A stretch of DNA of 47,687 bases from Burkholderiales bacterium (GCA_019510465.1 JAEKKH010000149.1:1-47687), one strand, 5' to 3'; positions 33,101 to 41,301 are shown, numbered from the stretch's first letter. Numbers and translations: made by a program. Notes: a model not told the origin generated them from the sequence alone.

Positions 33101-34045
33101 CTGCGGGACCTTCGGGCCGATGTAGGCCATGCGCGCGCGCATGACGCCGCCGTCGCGCGTCGCCGAACTGTCGTTGAGGTACGCGAAGGCCGAATAGCGC
33201 AGGGAGCCCGCGTATTGCTGCATCAGGCCCTCGGGCTTGGACTGGTTGCCGTAGGCGACGCAGTTCGCCTCGAGGCTGACCGCGGCATCGCAGACACGCA
33301 CGTTCATGTACAGCGCATACACGGCGCTGCCATCGGGCGAGCCGTTGGCCATGAGCGAGTCCTGGTAGTCGACGGCGGTGATGCTGCTGGCATCGAGGTC
33401 GGCCGAACCGGTCAGCCAGAGCTTGATCCCCGCGCCCCAGATGCGCGACTTGACGCCGTTGGCCCAGCTGAAGGGCGTCGAGCCCGTCTGGTCGGCGAAC
33501 GGAATCTTCTTGTTGGGCGCGTCGCCCGCACCGCCCTGGCCGGAATGCGTCGCCTTCTGCAGGATGGTCGTGCCGCCGGTTCCGGCCGTGTCGACCAGGC
33601 GGTTGCCGCCCGTCATCACCCACCTGAAGATGTCGAGCGACTGCATCGCCGCGTAGTTCAGGTAGTTGCCGCTCCACAGCGGCTGCGAACTCGAGCTCGC
33701 GCACTGGTGGCTGGCCGATGCCGCGCTGTACGACTGGAAGTAGCTGTTGGCGGGCGACGCGCCGTCGTACAGGTAGCGATAGCACTTCGCGCCGTCGAAG
33801 TAGCCGAGGTACAGCGTTGCGGACGCGTAGGGCGTGGTGCTGAAGTAGGCCGAGGTGTTGGCCGTCGGATATTCCACCGACAGCGACAGCAGCAGGTTGC
33901 CCGGCACGCTGGTGGTGGAGAACAGCGGCTTGTCGGCGAGGTCGACGCCTTGCGCGCACGCCGCGGAGGCCGCCAGCAGCGCGAGGGCGAAGGCGATCGA
34001 CGATGACAGGCGCGAACGGGCCCGGGTGGACGAGATGGATGGCAT
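30182..34045 (-). CDS. pilY1: Type IV pilus tip adhesin/assembly protein PilY1
   Basis: The 1287 residues start with a signal peptide (IAFALALLAASAACAQG). The C-terminal half (about from 800) carries the PilY1 beta-propeller-type region, with blocks VVYAGANDGMLHAFDG, ELFAYIPSFVY, WRTLLIGGLGKGGKGYYALDV and GDLQGNVWRLDL. The N-terminal half shows no von Willebrand A metal site (no DxSxS), unlike P. aeruginosa PilY1. The protein caps or primes pili together with the minor pilins and can act in adhesion and surface sensing. It starts 3 bases after the pilX stop and is followed by the tonB-like gene after 8 bases. Confidence 0.93.
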   Translation of the reverse strand: MPSISSTRARSRLSSSIAFALALLAASAACAQGVDLADKPLFSTTSVPGNLLLSLSVEYPTANTSAYFSTTPYASATLYLGYFDGAKCYRYLYDGASPANSYFQSYSAASASHQCASSSSQPLWSGNYLNYAAMQSLDIFRWVMTGGNRLVDTAGTGGTTILQKATHSGQGGAGDAPNKKIPFADQTGSTPFSWANGVKSRIWGAGIKLWLTGSADLDASSITAVDYQDSLMANGSPDGSAVYALYMNVRVCDAAVSLEANCVAYGNQSKPEGLMQQYAGSLRYSAFAYLNDSSATRDGGVMRARMAYIGPKVPQPGAAATSNPNPEWDASTGVMIANPDPADATATNTSTSNRTAVSQSGVLNYLNKFGYASGTYKTYDPVSELYYASLRYLKGQANVAAYADMSDASAADAGTWADGFPVVTDWSTDPIIYACQKNFILGIGDVNTHRDANLPGSSLRSRAEPARPPEITADASGSAAVDVTTSTNLVGTLENPANTKLGSTVATGDHGTYYIAGLAYDAHLPIAGKGVRTFTDAATGLTTVSTASTYWLDVLEYQAYVDNNQYYYATKYGGFTVPTGYAYGGALPADSWYNSTNTLGGNKQPDNYFTASNATLMQSGLTNAFAKIVSENNAANGTALSLPTPNVGASGTMSYSSTYDPTSWTGQVIGSTVTFNADGTSTVTQQWDARALLSASNVTADTRRIVTCCTLDAASPGLPFTLASLRAASLDARTYYASFGNVPGVAAASQSIANYIAYLRGDKSNETSNGGVYRTRKFRLGDIVDAKPAIVGPPNSGFYDTYNAGYAAFRTRYLNRRNVVYAGANDGMLHAFDGTAGSTSPVSGSELFAYIPSFVYGNAGSAATTGLAALGNPGFSHHYLVDATPGAFDIDLDRTSGATGDPDWRTLLIGGLGKGGKGYYALDVTDPSSWSDEATVASKVMWEFTDSRMGYGYGTPTVAKTRKYGWVVIFTSGYSNADGRGYFFIVNPSSGALLEAVATAAGTGSTSSPLNMGQATAYIENYADMTADAIYAGDLQGNVWRLDLSATDVTQPYPAPTRIASLTDARGNVQPITTRPLVEVAPNSSTRYVLVGTGRLLADSDISSGAQQSFYAFVDGLSASGAFYGAPSQPLPSGVSFPITRSQLNQDTSVLTGIGSAPSSAMGWYLDLSVSGGIAERVNVDPIASQGVVAFIGNQPNGSACSPSGNGTLHALRFATGQTTLVGADLVTLAASAALSGIGTDVAIVNVDGKAEVTSGSSKGNVKRDNLQQDSAGAIKQINWRDVPGTN

Positions 34046-34048
34046 GGA

Positions 34049-34714
34049 TCAGCCCGCGGTGGTCTGGATATAGGCTTCGGTGTTGCGCGGGCCGGTGACC
34101 CGCACGCTGATGCGGAACACCGAGTGGGCGCCGCCGCTGGGCTTGCGCGTCAGGGAATGGGAGCTGCCTCCCGCGTCCTTGGGGTCGCTCAGGTACGCGC
34201 ACGCGTTCGTCCCGAAGGTCGATGTCCCTGCGACGCACTGGCGATCGATGACCCAGCGGATCACGATGCCGTCGGCGCCCGGCGCCGAACAGTTCGGCAG
34301 CGCGACGCCGGCGCCGTTCATGCACGAATAGCCGGCCGTGTCGTAGGCGGAGTTGCTGACGAGGACCGCCGGCACGCCGATGCCGCCGGCGGGCGACGCG
34401 AGGCGGATCGCCGAATAGTGCGCCGACGCCAGGTTGGCGCCGCGCGCCGTCTCGGCATGGACGGCGCCGCCCGGATTGAGCGCCGCCTTCGCCTGCGCGA
34501 TGGCCAGTTCCGCCCGGTTCGTGAGGTCGCGCCGGAAGGCCAGGTTGCCGACGACGCTCGACGCCGTGTCGACGCTGCGCACCACCGCCACGACCGCGAT
34601 CATCATCAGCACGAGCGCGATCAACGTGAACACCATGACGATCCCGCGCTGCGCGCGGAGCGGCCGCACGCGGCGTGAGCGGTGGGCTCGAACAGGGGAA
34701 GTCGGCGAGCGCAT
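34049..34714 (-). CDS. pilX: Minor pilin PilX
   Basis: The 221-residue protein has a basic N-terminus and then RAQRGIVMVFTLIALVLMM, the PilX-type N-terminal helix, in which glutamate 5 of ordinary pilins is absent. RTELAxAQAK-like residues (RAELAIAQAKAAL) follow, as in the family. The C-terminal part has cysteines (CMN, CSA, CVA, CAY) likely forming disulfides. The start ATG shares one base with the pilW stop (TGATG). PilX forms part of the priming complex at the pilus tip with PilV, PilW and PilY1. The ATG at 34714 is chosen from this overlap; the frame is open further upstream inside pilW. Confidence 0.88.
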   Translation of the reverse strand: MRSPTSPVRAHRSRRVRPLRAQRGIVMVFTLIALVLMMIAVVAVVRSVDTASSVVGNLAFRRDLTNRAELAIAQAKAALNPGGAVHAETARGANLASAHYSAIRLASPAGGIGVPAVLVSNSAYDTAGYSCMNGAGVALPNCSAPGADGIVIRWVIDRQCVAGTSTFGTNACAYLSDPKDAGGSSHSLTRKPSGGAHSVFRISVRVTGPRNTEAYIQTTAG

Positions 34715-35916
34715 CAGAATCCGTTGTTGCGAATGGGGATGGTCGTCTCGACGACGCGGTAGCGGAAGTGCTGTTCGGCCGAGGTCAACGTGCGTGTGAC
34801 CGCCAGGCCGGACAGGTCCGGGAACATGGTCAGCGCCTGCGGGGTGACGGCGCCCTTTTCCGGCAGCGACGTGCGCAGGACCAGCGCCACCCGGACGGCG
34901 CGGATGTTCTTGAGCCGCGTCATCGCGGCCATGCTGCCGTCCGAGAGCGCCGCGACGGAATAGCCGCTGGACGCGCCGGTGCCGACCCACTGGTCGATCT
35001 TGTTGTCGGCGCTCCCGGTGGAATCGATGCCGTAGACGGCGTGCATCTCGAACACGCCTTCCGCCTGGGCCTGCGCGCCGTCGCCCGAGACCTGGAGCAG
35101 GTCATAGCCGTACAGCGTGTCGTTGTCGCCGACGCCGATGAGCTGGAACACGGGGGGCTGGCCGGTGCCGGACGCGGTCGGCGCCCCCAGGTCGAAGGCC
35201 ACCGGATCGTCGGTGAGGCTCGTGATCGCCGCGCTGCCGATGCGCTCGCCGTCATAGGTGCTGCCGGAGCCACCGAGGGGCAGCGTCGTGCCGGTTCCCG
35301 TGCTGGTCAGGGAGGCCGACGCCTGCGCGATCATGCAATCGGCCGGACCGCCGCCCGGCGACTTGTGGTGGTCGGCGACGAGAAGCACGTCGCCCGGCGA
35401 GAACTCCGTCAGGTTGGCGGTGGCGAGGTGGTCGGCCGACGGCGGCGCCGACAGCACGGAAGGCACCTGCGACGCATCGTTGCCGGCCGACATCACCACC
35501 AGCACGTCCGAGGCCTTGCCGCTGATGTTGGGCGTCGTCTGCCCGGGCAGGATGAGCACCGGGGCCAGGCGGAACACGCCGCTCGAACCCGGGTCGACGG
35601 ACGCGAAGGGGGCCGGCAGCGGCCCGGTCGCCGGCAGGATCTGGTGACCCGACTTCGCGGCGTACAGCGTGCAGCCGTAGGCGAAGCCGCTGCCCTGGCC
35701 CAGGCCGGTGCCCGCGCTGCGGATCCAGCGATCCAGCTGGAACATCGCGAGTGCGCCGGACTGGTCCAGGTCGGACGTCGAGCCGAGCGTGCGTCGCCGT
35801 CCCTCGAACGTCGACAGCACCATCATGACCGCGATCGACAGCACCATGCCGATGACGAGCGCGACCATCATCTCGACGAGGGTCAGGCCGGCTTGCGACT
35901 GGCGGCCGCGCTTCAT
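34714..35916 (-). CDS. pilW: Minor pilin PilW
   Basis: The 400-residue protein has a class III prepilin signal, SQAG/LTLVEMMVALVIGMVL (cleavage after Gly10, Glu at +5). It is followed by the PilW hallmark block FQLDRWIRSAGTGLGQ. The C-terminal domain is long, as usual for PilW, and contains a Ser/Thr/Gly-rich pseudopilin head. The ATG overlaps the pilV stop (ATGA, 35913-35916). It works with PilV, PilX and PilY1 at the pilus tip. Confidence 0.9.
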   Translation of the reverse strand: MKRGRQSQAGLTLVEMMVALVIGMVLSIAVMMVLSTFEGRRRTLGSTSDLDQSGALAMFQLDRWIRSAGTGLGQGSGFAYGCTLYAAKSGHQILPATGPLPAPFASVDPGSSGVFRLAPVLILPGQTTPNISGKASDVLVVMSAGNDASQVPSVLSAPPSADHLATANLTEFSPGDVLLVADHHKSPGGGPADCMIAQASASLTSTGTGTTLPLGGSGSTYDGERIGSAAITSLTDDPVAFDLGAPTASGTGQPPVFQLIGVGDNDTLYGYDLLQVSGDGAQAQAEGVFEMHAVYGIDSTGSADNKIDQWVGTGASSGYSVAALSDGSMAAMTRLKNIRAVRVALVLRTSLPEKGAVTPQALTMFPDLSGLAVTRTLTSAEQHFRYRVVETTIPIRNNGF

Positions 35917-36338
35917 TGGATCACCACGGTGGTCGTGTACCGGTTGGACGCGGCGGCGGCCTTGGCGGACGGCGCCTTCCACGTGATCGTGATCACCGCG
36001 CAATTGGCCACGCCGGCGCAGGCGGCCACCGTGCCGGAGCCGTTCGGAAGGCCGGAGACCGCCGGCGTGGCGACCTTCGCCCGCCATGCGGCCAGATCGC
36101 CCGGAACCGGCGTGGACGACTGGGCCGCCCACAGCGTGCTGACCATCTCGTTGGCCAGGAGCCCGGCGCGCGAGCGGTCGCCGTTCTGCGTCGCGGCCTG
36201 CACCGCCACGGCCTGCATCGCGGCGGCCCCGAGCAGCCCGAAGGAGAAGACCAGGATCGAGATCAGGACCTCGATCAGCGTGAACCCGCGCGTCGAACGG
36301 CGCGGCAGGGGTGCGCGGCGTGGCTGCATGGTCAGCAT
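35913..36338 (-). CDS. pilV: Minor pilin PilV
   Basis: The 141-residue protein has the prepilin site STRG/FTLIEVLISILVFSFGLLG (Gly18/Phe19, Glu23), the typical PilV N-terminal helix, and a short head domain. A second in-frame ATG at 36329 would remove three residues and leave no overlap with the upstream gene; no strong ribosome site separates the two. The first start overlaps the fimT stop by seven bases. Confidence 0.88.
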   Translation of the reverse strand: MLTMQPRRAPLPRRSTRGFTLIEVLISILVFSFGLLGAAAMQAVAVQAATQNGDRSRAGLLANEMVSTLWAAQSSTPVPGDLAAWRAKVATPAVSGLPNGSGTVAACAGVANCAVITITWKAPSAKAAAASNRYTTTVVIQ

Positions 36339-36934
36339 CCGTCCGGATCGGCGCTGGAGATCGCCTTGGCGGCGTCGCACATGCGCACGCGGCCGCCGGC
36401 ATAGACGAGCACCTTGAAGTAGCGCGACGCCCCCGCGTCGCGCGAGACCTGGAAGACCGCCGGGTCGGCCGCCGTGCAGGCGGTCGACAGGCTGTTGGCC
36501 GCCGCGGCGAGGCTCGTCTGGCGGCCCAGCGCGTTGAAGCAGACCAGGGCCGGACCGCTGACCGTCACCCGGTGCTGCGTTCCCTCGGTCGATTTCAGGA
36601 TCAGGCCCATCGAGGCCTTTGTCTCGTCGGAGCCGCCGAGCACGTTCAGGGTCGCGAACCAGTTCTGCGCGAAGCCCGCCGGCGTGGAATTGACGGACGG
36701 CTGCGCGTCCGCGGTGAGCGCGAACAGGCCCGTGCGCCCCTTGGCCACGGCCGTCGCCTGCGTGAGCCGGATGGCATTCGTCAGCGACTCCGCGGCCGCG
36801 CGCACGTGCGCGTCCGCCGTCCAGGTGCCGTAGGCCGGGATGGTCATCACCAGCAGGATCGCGATCAGCGTCACCGTCACCATCAGCTCGATGAGGGAGA
36901 AGCCGCGCGCCCTCGGCGTCGTGCGCCTCAGCAC
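36332..36934 (-). CDS. fimT: GspH/FimT-type minor pseudopilin
   Basis: The 200-residue protein has the prepilin site RARG/FSLIELMVTVTLIAILL (Gly11/Phe12, Glu16) and the GspH/FimT head pattern, with a C-terminal YFKVLVYAGGRVRMCD...DPDGC block. The GTG at 36934 is chosen because it places the prepilin leader at a normal length of 11 residues. It overlaps the pilE stop by seven bases. The head is closely related to the orphan pseudopilin at 40437, including the terminal DxDGC. Confidence 0.85.
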   Translation of the reverse strand: MLRRTTPRARGFSLIELMVTVTLIAILLVMTIPAYGTWTADAHVRAAAESLTNAIRLTQATAVAKGRTGLFALTADAQPSVNSTPAGFAQNWFATLNVLGGSDETKASMGLILKSTEGTQHRVTVSGPALVCFNALGRQTSLAAAANSLSTACTAADPAVFQVSRDAGASRYFKVLVYAGGRVRMCDAAKAISSADPDGC

Positions 36935-37428
36935 GAGTCGCCCTTTCGCATGATCCAGCAGGTGTTGCCGGCCGGCACGCTGCCCCACGGCGTCGGGAAC
37001 GAGACGGTGGCCATGCCGTTGGCCTGGTCGATCGTGTAGACGGCGCCCGCGACCGTGCCGATGCCGGTGGCGCGCAAGGTGTACGTCGTGGCCGTGGGGA
37101 CATCGGACGCGGCCGAACAGCTCACGTTGAACGGCGTGCCGTTGCTGGCGACGACGGCGTTGGCCACGCAGGGCGTCACGATGGCCGGCGCCGAGACGGT
37201 CGCGTAGGTGCGGTTGTCCTGGTAGTACTGCTCCATCTGCGTGCGCATGTTGGCGAGGGCGTTCGTGCCCGCCACGAGCTTGCCGCGGATGACGTAGTTC
37301 CTGTACGCCGGCAATGCGATCGCCGTCAGGATGCCGATGATCGCGACGACGATCATCACTTCGATCAGCGTGAAGCCGGTTGGCGGCGACGTGCGGCGCT
37401 TGACCGTCCTGGAAAGGTGGGATGACAT
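36928..37428 (-). CDS. pilE: PilE-type type IV pilin, first gene of the minor pilin operon
   Basis: The 166-residue protein has the prepilin site PPTG/FTLIEVMIVVAIIGILTAIALP (Gly18/Phe19, Glu23), AYxxYV-like residues (AYRNYVIRGKL) and the MEQYYQDNRTYA block typical of beta-proteobacterial PilE-like minor pilins. A C-terminal cysteine pair is present (CWIM...DSC). In most relatives pilE is the last gene of the cluster; here it comes first. No Shine-Dalgarno sequence is seen before the ATG; an AT-rich promoter region with inverted repeats lies at 37432-37469. Confidence 0.9.
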   Translation of the reverse strand: MSSHLSRTVKRRTSPPTGFTLIEVMIVVAIIGILTAIALPAYRNYVIRGKLVAGTNALANMRTQMEQYYQDNRTYATVSAPAIVTPCVANAVVASNGTPFNVSCSAASDVPTATTYTLRATGIGTVAGAVYTIDQANGMATVSFPTPWGSVPAGNTCWIMRKGDSC

Positions 37429-37444
37429 TGGGTTATAGACAAGA

Positions 37445-37469
37445 ATCTACGTTGTAGATATAACTCTAC
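37445..37469. promoter_or_regulatory. GTAG-N8-CTAC regulatory motif in the pilE divergent promoter
   Basis: On the minus strand (the pilE sense) GTAGAGTTATATCTAC occupies 37469-37454. It matches the motifs at 38196 and 41986 at all eight arm bases and in the ATAT of the core. It overlaps a second perfect dyad, ATCTAC-GTT-GTAGAT (37445-37459). The site lies between pilE (start 37428) and the plus-strand gene at 37520 and could control both. The core TATATC could also serve as a -10. Confidence 0.65.
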
Positions 37470-37519
37470 GACTTGAACCGTGCCCACGCAAGCCCGGCCG
37501 GCGGCGATCTCGTGACGAA

Positions 37520-38188
37520 ATGCCTGCGTCGTGCGATGCGATGAAAGTTCCTGCGATGTCGAAACCCAGAACGGGCGAGTCCGCCAGCGAATCCCGGCGT
37601 CTCTGGCAGCGCGTGTCCGAGTGCCTGCAGCAGCACGTCCGGCTGCGACGCAGCGGCCTGGGCTGGCGGCTGGCGCTCGAGCCCGCCAACGCGTGGCGCG
37701 CGACCCTGCCGATGCCGCGGTCCGTGCGGCGTCCGCCACTTCCTCCGATGCCCGGCGCGCATGCGTCGGCGGCGCGCCACGAGCTGCGCATCCTGCTCGA
37801 TCACGTGCCCGGCGCGCGTCGCGTCTGGCCGTCGCTCGCACTGCTGGAGCGGGTGCTCGGCTCCGAATGCACGGACAACATCCATCGCGTGGAGGCCGCC
37901 GTGCTGCGCCATGCCGCGCGAGCGCTGGACCAGTTGGGAGACGAGTTGTTCGGCCCGGGCCTCGTCGTGCTGCGGCGGCGCGTCGAGCTCGTCCTGCGCC
38001 GCAAGCACGGCGACCGCCCTTCGCACTGGGCGCGCATGCCGCCGCCCGTCGGGGCGGACCAGGCCGCGCGCTTCAGCGACAGCCTGACCGACTACATCGA
38101 CATGGACCGGATGCCGCTCGTCGCGGCCGCGGCCACCGCCTCCGCTCCCGGGGCGACGCCGCGTGCGGCCCGCCCGCGGCGAGGGTGA
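37520..38188 (+). CDS. Conserved protein of unknown function, paralogue of the gene at 42924
   Basis: The 222-residue protein has no signal peptide or membrane segment. Its core (about 88-200) aligns with the minus-strand protein at 42924-43610. Shared elements are R-I-L, WPS-x-AL, an AAR-x-L-x2-L-x-DEL helix, G-x-VVL and a R-x-E-x-VLR-x2-HG block. The N-terminal 80 residues are basic and Pro-rich. No known domain is recognised. Alternative in-frame ATGs at 37541 and 37556 are possible, and none has a clear ribosome site. It lies between two copies of the GTAG-N8-CTAC motif, so it probably belongs to that regulon. Confidence 0.65.
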   Translation: MPASCDAMKVPAMSKPRTGESASESRRLWQRVSECLQQHVRLRRSGLGWRLALEPANAWRATLPMPRSVRRPPLPPMPGAHASAARHELRILLDHVPGARRVWPSLALLERVLGSECTDNIHRVEAAVLRHAARALDQLGDELFGPGLVVLRRRVELVLRRKHGDRPSHWARMPPPVGADQAARFSDSLTDYIDMDRMPLVAAAATASAPGATPRAARPRRG

Positions 38189-38195
38189 ATGTAGC

Positions 38196-38211
38196 GTAGT
38201 GTAATATCTAC
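38196..38211 (+). promoter_or_regulatory. GTAG-N8-CTAC regulatory motif before the NarL-type regulator
   Basis: GTAGTGTAATATCTAC begins eight bases after the stop of the preceding gene and ends 56 bases before the ATG at 38268. An extra GTAG half-site lies five bases upstream (38191-38194). TAATAT in the core could be a -10, giving a leader of about 54 bases. Confidence 0.65.
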
Positions 38212-38267
38212 ATCCAATCAGAACCCCCGACCGCCGCGGCGGTCCGGGCCGCGTCGAAAGATCCCCC

Positions 38268-38927
38268 ATGACCTCCCCTGCCGCCGCAGCCAGCCCGAAG
38301 CATCGCATCCTCGTCGCCGATGACCATGCGCTCGTGCGCGAGGGCATCGGCAAGGTGCTGAGCCTGGACGAGCGCCTCGTGGTCGCCGGCGAGGCCGTCT
38401 CGGCCTCGGACGTCCTCAGCCGACTCAAGCGCGGCGGCATCGACCTGGTGCTGCTCGACCTGCTCATGCCGGGCGCCACCGACGTCGATCTCATCAAGCG
38501 CGTCGTGGCGGCCCATCCCAAGCTGCCGGTGCTGGTACTGACCATGCACGCCGACCCGCACATCGCGCGGCGTGCGCTCGAGGCCGGCGCGCTCGGCTAC
38601 CTGACGAAGGACGCCTCCCCCGAGCTCCTGGTCGACGCCGTCCACCACGTGCTCGCCGGCCGCAGCTACGTCGATCCGTCGCTCAGCGGCGCGCTGATCC
38701 GCGGCGAACCCGCGAGCCCGCGCGAGCAGATGGAGCAGTTGTCCACGCGCGAGCGGCAGGTGCTGGTCGCGCTCGTCACGGGCCGCTCCGTGATGGACAT
38801 CGCCGAGGACCTGCAACTGGCCCCGAACACCGTGAGCACCTACAAGGGCCGGCTCATGGAGAAGCTGGGACAGGCCAGCCTCAGCGACCTGGTGCGCTAT
38901 GCGATGCGCCACGGGCTGGTCGACTGA
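38268..38927 (+). CDS. NarL/FixJ-type response regulator
   Basis: The 219-residue protein has a receiver (about 10-125) with VADDHALVREG, phosphoacceptor Asp64 in LVLLDLLMPG and Lys114 in YLTKDAS. A LuxR-type helix-turn-helix follows (about 155-215, LSTRERQVLVAL, then NTVSTYKGRLMEKL). It regulates transcription after phosphorylation. The likely kinase is the convergent HisKA_3 protein at 40161-39007, since NarL-type regulators pair with that kinase class. Its promoter region carries the GTAG-N8-CTAC motif shared with the pil operon, so the system may govern pili. Confidence 0.93.
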   Translation: MTSPAAAASPKHRILVADDHALVREGIGKVLSLDERLVVAGEAVSASDVLSRLKRGGIDLVLLDLLMPGATDVDLIKRVVAAHPKLPVLVLTMHADPHIARRALEAGALGYLTKDASPELLVDAVHHVLAGRSYVDPSLSGALIRGEPASPREQMEQLSTRERQVLVALVTGRSVMDIAEDLQLAPNTVSTYKGRLMEKLGQASLSDLVRYAMRHGLVD

Positions 38928-39006
38928 GACCCATCCGGCCGAGCGGCGATCACGCGCTCGCGCCTGCCCGGCTGCACGTCCGGCGCCCGGCGCCACGCGC
39001 CAGGCG

Positions 39007-40161
39007 TCAGGCGCGGCCTTCCGAGGCACGATCCGGCGCGGCAGCCTCGGAAAACGGCAGTCGCAGGCGGATGTCGGTGCCCTGGCCAGCCCGGCTGTCG
39101 ATGGTCAGCGTGCCGCCGAGAGCCCGCGCCCGTTCTTCCATGCCCAGGATGCCGAAGCCGGCGCTTCGCCCCGAAGGATCGAATCCCCGGCCATCGTCGC
39201 GCACGTGCAGCTCGCACCCGGCGCCGGCCCGGTGCAGCTGCAGCGAGACCGTCGACGCCGACGCATGCCGGCGGACGTTGGTCAGCGACTCCTGGGCGAT
39301 GCGAAAGACCATCGCCGCGGCGTCCGCGGACAACAGGCCGGCACACGCGTCGACGTCGGCCCGGCAGGCCAGTTGCGTCTGGCGCCCGAAATCCGAGACC
39401 AGCCAGTCGAGCGCCGCGGCCAGTCCGCCGTCCAGCGCGGGCGGTCGCAGCTCCGCCACGATGCGGCGGACGCTGACCACGAGTCCCTCGACCCGCCCGA
39501 TCAGCATGCCCAACGCGGCGTCGATCGCCGGATGTCCAGCCCCGGCCGGCCCCTGGCGCAGGACCGCGATCTCCATGCGCAGCGCCGCCAGCTGCTGGCC
39601 CATCTCGTCGTGCAGCTCGCGCGCGACGCGCCGGCGCTCCTCCTCGAGCAGCCTCGCGTTGCGCGCACCCAGGCTGCGCACCAGCTCGCGCGAATGCTCG
39701 AGCTCCGTCGTGCGCTCGGCGATCGCCTGCTCGGCCTGGTGCCGCCCGATCGCGTAGCGGATCGCGCGCGCGAGCTGGCGCCCGTCGATCTGCCCCTTGA
39801 TCAGGTAGTCCTGCGCGCCCCCCTGCAGCGCCTCGACGGCGACGTCCTCGTCATCGAGCCCGCTCAGCACCACCAGCGCCGGCAGGCGCAGGCCGGACGC
39901 GACGAGGCGCTGCACCGTGGCAAGACCTTCCGTCTCCCCGAGGCCGAGGTCGAGCACGATCACGTCGGGCCGCCGCGCGCCCAGCATGGCCAGGCCGTCG
40001 GCCAGCGTGGCGGCATGGCGCAGGCGGAAGTTGCCGGCGGTCGGCGAACTCTCCAGCAACAGGCCGAAGAAGCGGGCGTCGGCCGCGTTGTCCTCGACGA
40101 GGAGGACGTCGACAGGCGGCGTTGTCGTCGGCTGCGAGCTGGGGGGCGTCGCCCGGTCCAT
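39007..40161 (-). CDS. Receiver-HisKA_3 sensor kinase, likely partner of the NarL-type regulator
   Basis: The 384-residue soluble protein has an N-terminal receiver (about 17-140, Asp71 in VIVLDLGLGETEG, Lys123 in YLIKGQ). A coiled coil leads to the NarX/DegS-type H-box RRVARELHDEMGQQL (His184), and an ATPase domain follows with AQESLTNVRRHA and DDGRGFD, then GFGILGMEER. No membrane segment is present. Its input is therefore probably phosphate from another kinase. The ATG at 40161 gives a complete receiver; the frame is open upstream without features. It is convergent with the NarL-type regulator, 79 bases apart. Confidence 0.9.
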   Translation of the reverse strand: MDRATPPSSQPTTTPPVDVLLVEDNAADARFFGLLLESSPTAGNFRLRHAATLADGLAMLGARRPDVIVLDLGLGETEGLATVQRLVASGLRLPALVVLSGLDDEDVAVEALQGGAQDYLIKGQIDGRQLARAIRYAIGRHQAEQAIAERTTELEHSRELVRSLGARNARLLEEERRRVARELHDEMGQQLAALRMEIAVLRQGPAGAGHPAIDAALGMLIGRVEGLVVSVRRIVAELRPPALDGGLAAALDWLVSDFGRQTQLACRADVDACAGLLSADAAAMVFRIAQESLTNVRRHASASTVSLQLHRAGAGCELHVRDDGRGFDPSGRSAGFGILGMEERARALGGTLTIDSRAGQGTDIRLRLPFSEAAAPDRASEGRA

Positions 40162-40436
40162 GGATGTGCGCGATCGAGGGCGTCTGGAGATAGGGGCATT
40201 GTGAACCGCGGTCCGCCGCCCGTCACCGGGCGCAACCCGGGCGCCCCGACGCCGGGCCGGACGTGCCCCGACGTGCCCGCCGTGCGGTCCGGCAGTGACA
40301 AGCGTCACGCGCCGGCCCGCCGGCGCGCGAGGGCCATCGTGCCGTCATGGCGTGATCATGACCTGCGGCCGCACCGCGCACGACCATCCTCGCCAGGACC
40401 GGATCGACGGCGATCCGGCGGCAAGGGAGCGGGTGC

Positions 40437-41069
40437 ATGGGCGCCGGATCGACGATTTTTGGATGTTCTTCACGTGGCCGCGCAGCGGGCTTTTCCTTCA
40501 TCGAGATGATGCTGACGCTGTCGGTCGGCGGAATCGTCCTGGCGCTCGCCGTGCCCTCGTTCGGCCGCGCGATCGCCGACATCCACACCCGCAGCAAGGC
40601 ACAGCAGCTGGCGGGCGCGCTGCGGCTCGCCCGGGTCAGCGCCGTGACGAGGAACCGCCCCGCCGCGTTCATGCTGACGGACGCGGCGCCGGGATCCGAC
40701 GCCTCGGCCGTCGTCAAAGGCAGCCAATGGCTCGTGAAGTTCCTGCCGTCGTCGCCGGCGCGCGAGGCCGCGGCGGGCACGGAGCTCATCCTGGCCGCGA
40801 CGGCCGCTTCGCAGGAGCGCGTGATCCTCACCGGACCGGCCCAGGTGTGCTTCGACGCGCAAGGGCTGCAGATGTCGCCGCCGGACACGTCGGCCGGCAT
40901 GCCGAGCGCCTGCGCCTCGCCCGGCGGCGACGTCGGCGGCGCGACGTCCTATCTGGTCTCCCGCGGGGACGCCACCCGCCAGTACAAGGTTCGCGTCTAC
41001 CGCACCGGGCGGGTGGACATCTGCGACACGTCCAGGACCCACGGCAAGGACCTGGACGGATGCCCTTGA
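40437..41069 (+). CDS. Orphan GspH/FimT-type pseudopilin
   Basis: The 210-residue protein has the prepilin site RAAG/FSFIEMMLTLSVGGIVL (Gly18/Phe19, Glu23) and a GspH head. The C-terminal YKVRVYRTGRVDICD...DLDGC resembles the end of the fimT product at 36332. AAGGGAG precedes the ATG. It stands outside the pil operon on the opposite strand with no other pilin genes beside it, so it is likely a duplicated fimT used as an alternative minor pilin. Confidence 0.82.
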   Translation: MGAGSTIFGCSSRGRAAGFSFIEMMLTLSVGGIVLALAVPSFGRAIADIHTRSKAQQLAGALRLARVSAVTRNRPAAFMLTDAAPGSDASAVVKGSQWLVKFLPSSPAREAAAGTELILAATAASQERVILTGPAQVCFDAQGLQMSPPDTSAGMPSACASPGGDVGGATSYLVSRGDATRQYKVRVYRTGRVDICDTSRTHGKDLDGCP

Positions 41070-41301
41070 CGACGACACGCGCCGCACCGCATCGGGGCCG
41101 GCACGCCGTCCCGCTCTCGACCGTGGCGGAACCGACATCGAGGCGGCACGCGTGCCCGGCGCGCGCAAGCGCCTCGCGCTTTCCTGTCTTCGCGCGGCAA
41201 TGCACGTTTTCGCGGCGCGCAGCGCGGTGGTCAGAAGCGCGTCATGCATCGCGCGGCGACCTTGCCTACATTGGATTTCCTCGACTAGCAGGACAGGCCG
41301 C

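Noticed and set aside
30416..34006. A 1196-residue plus-strand open frame opposite pilY1
   Set aside because: pilY1 on the other strand has full family features; the plus-strand frame has none and no start signal.
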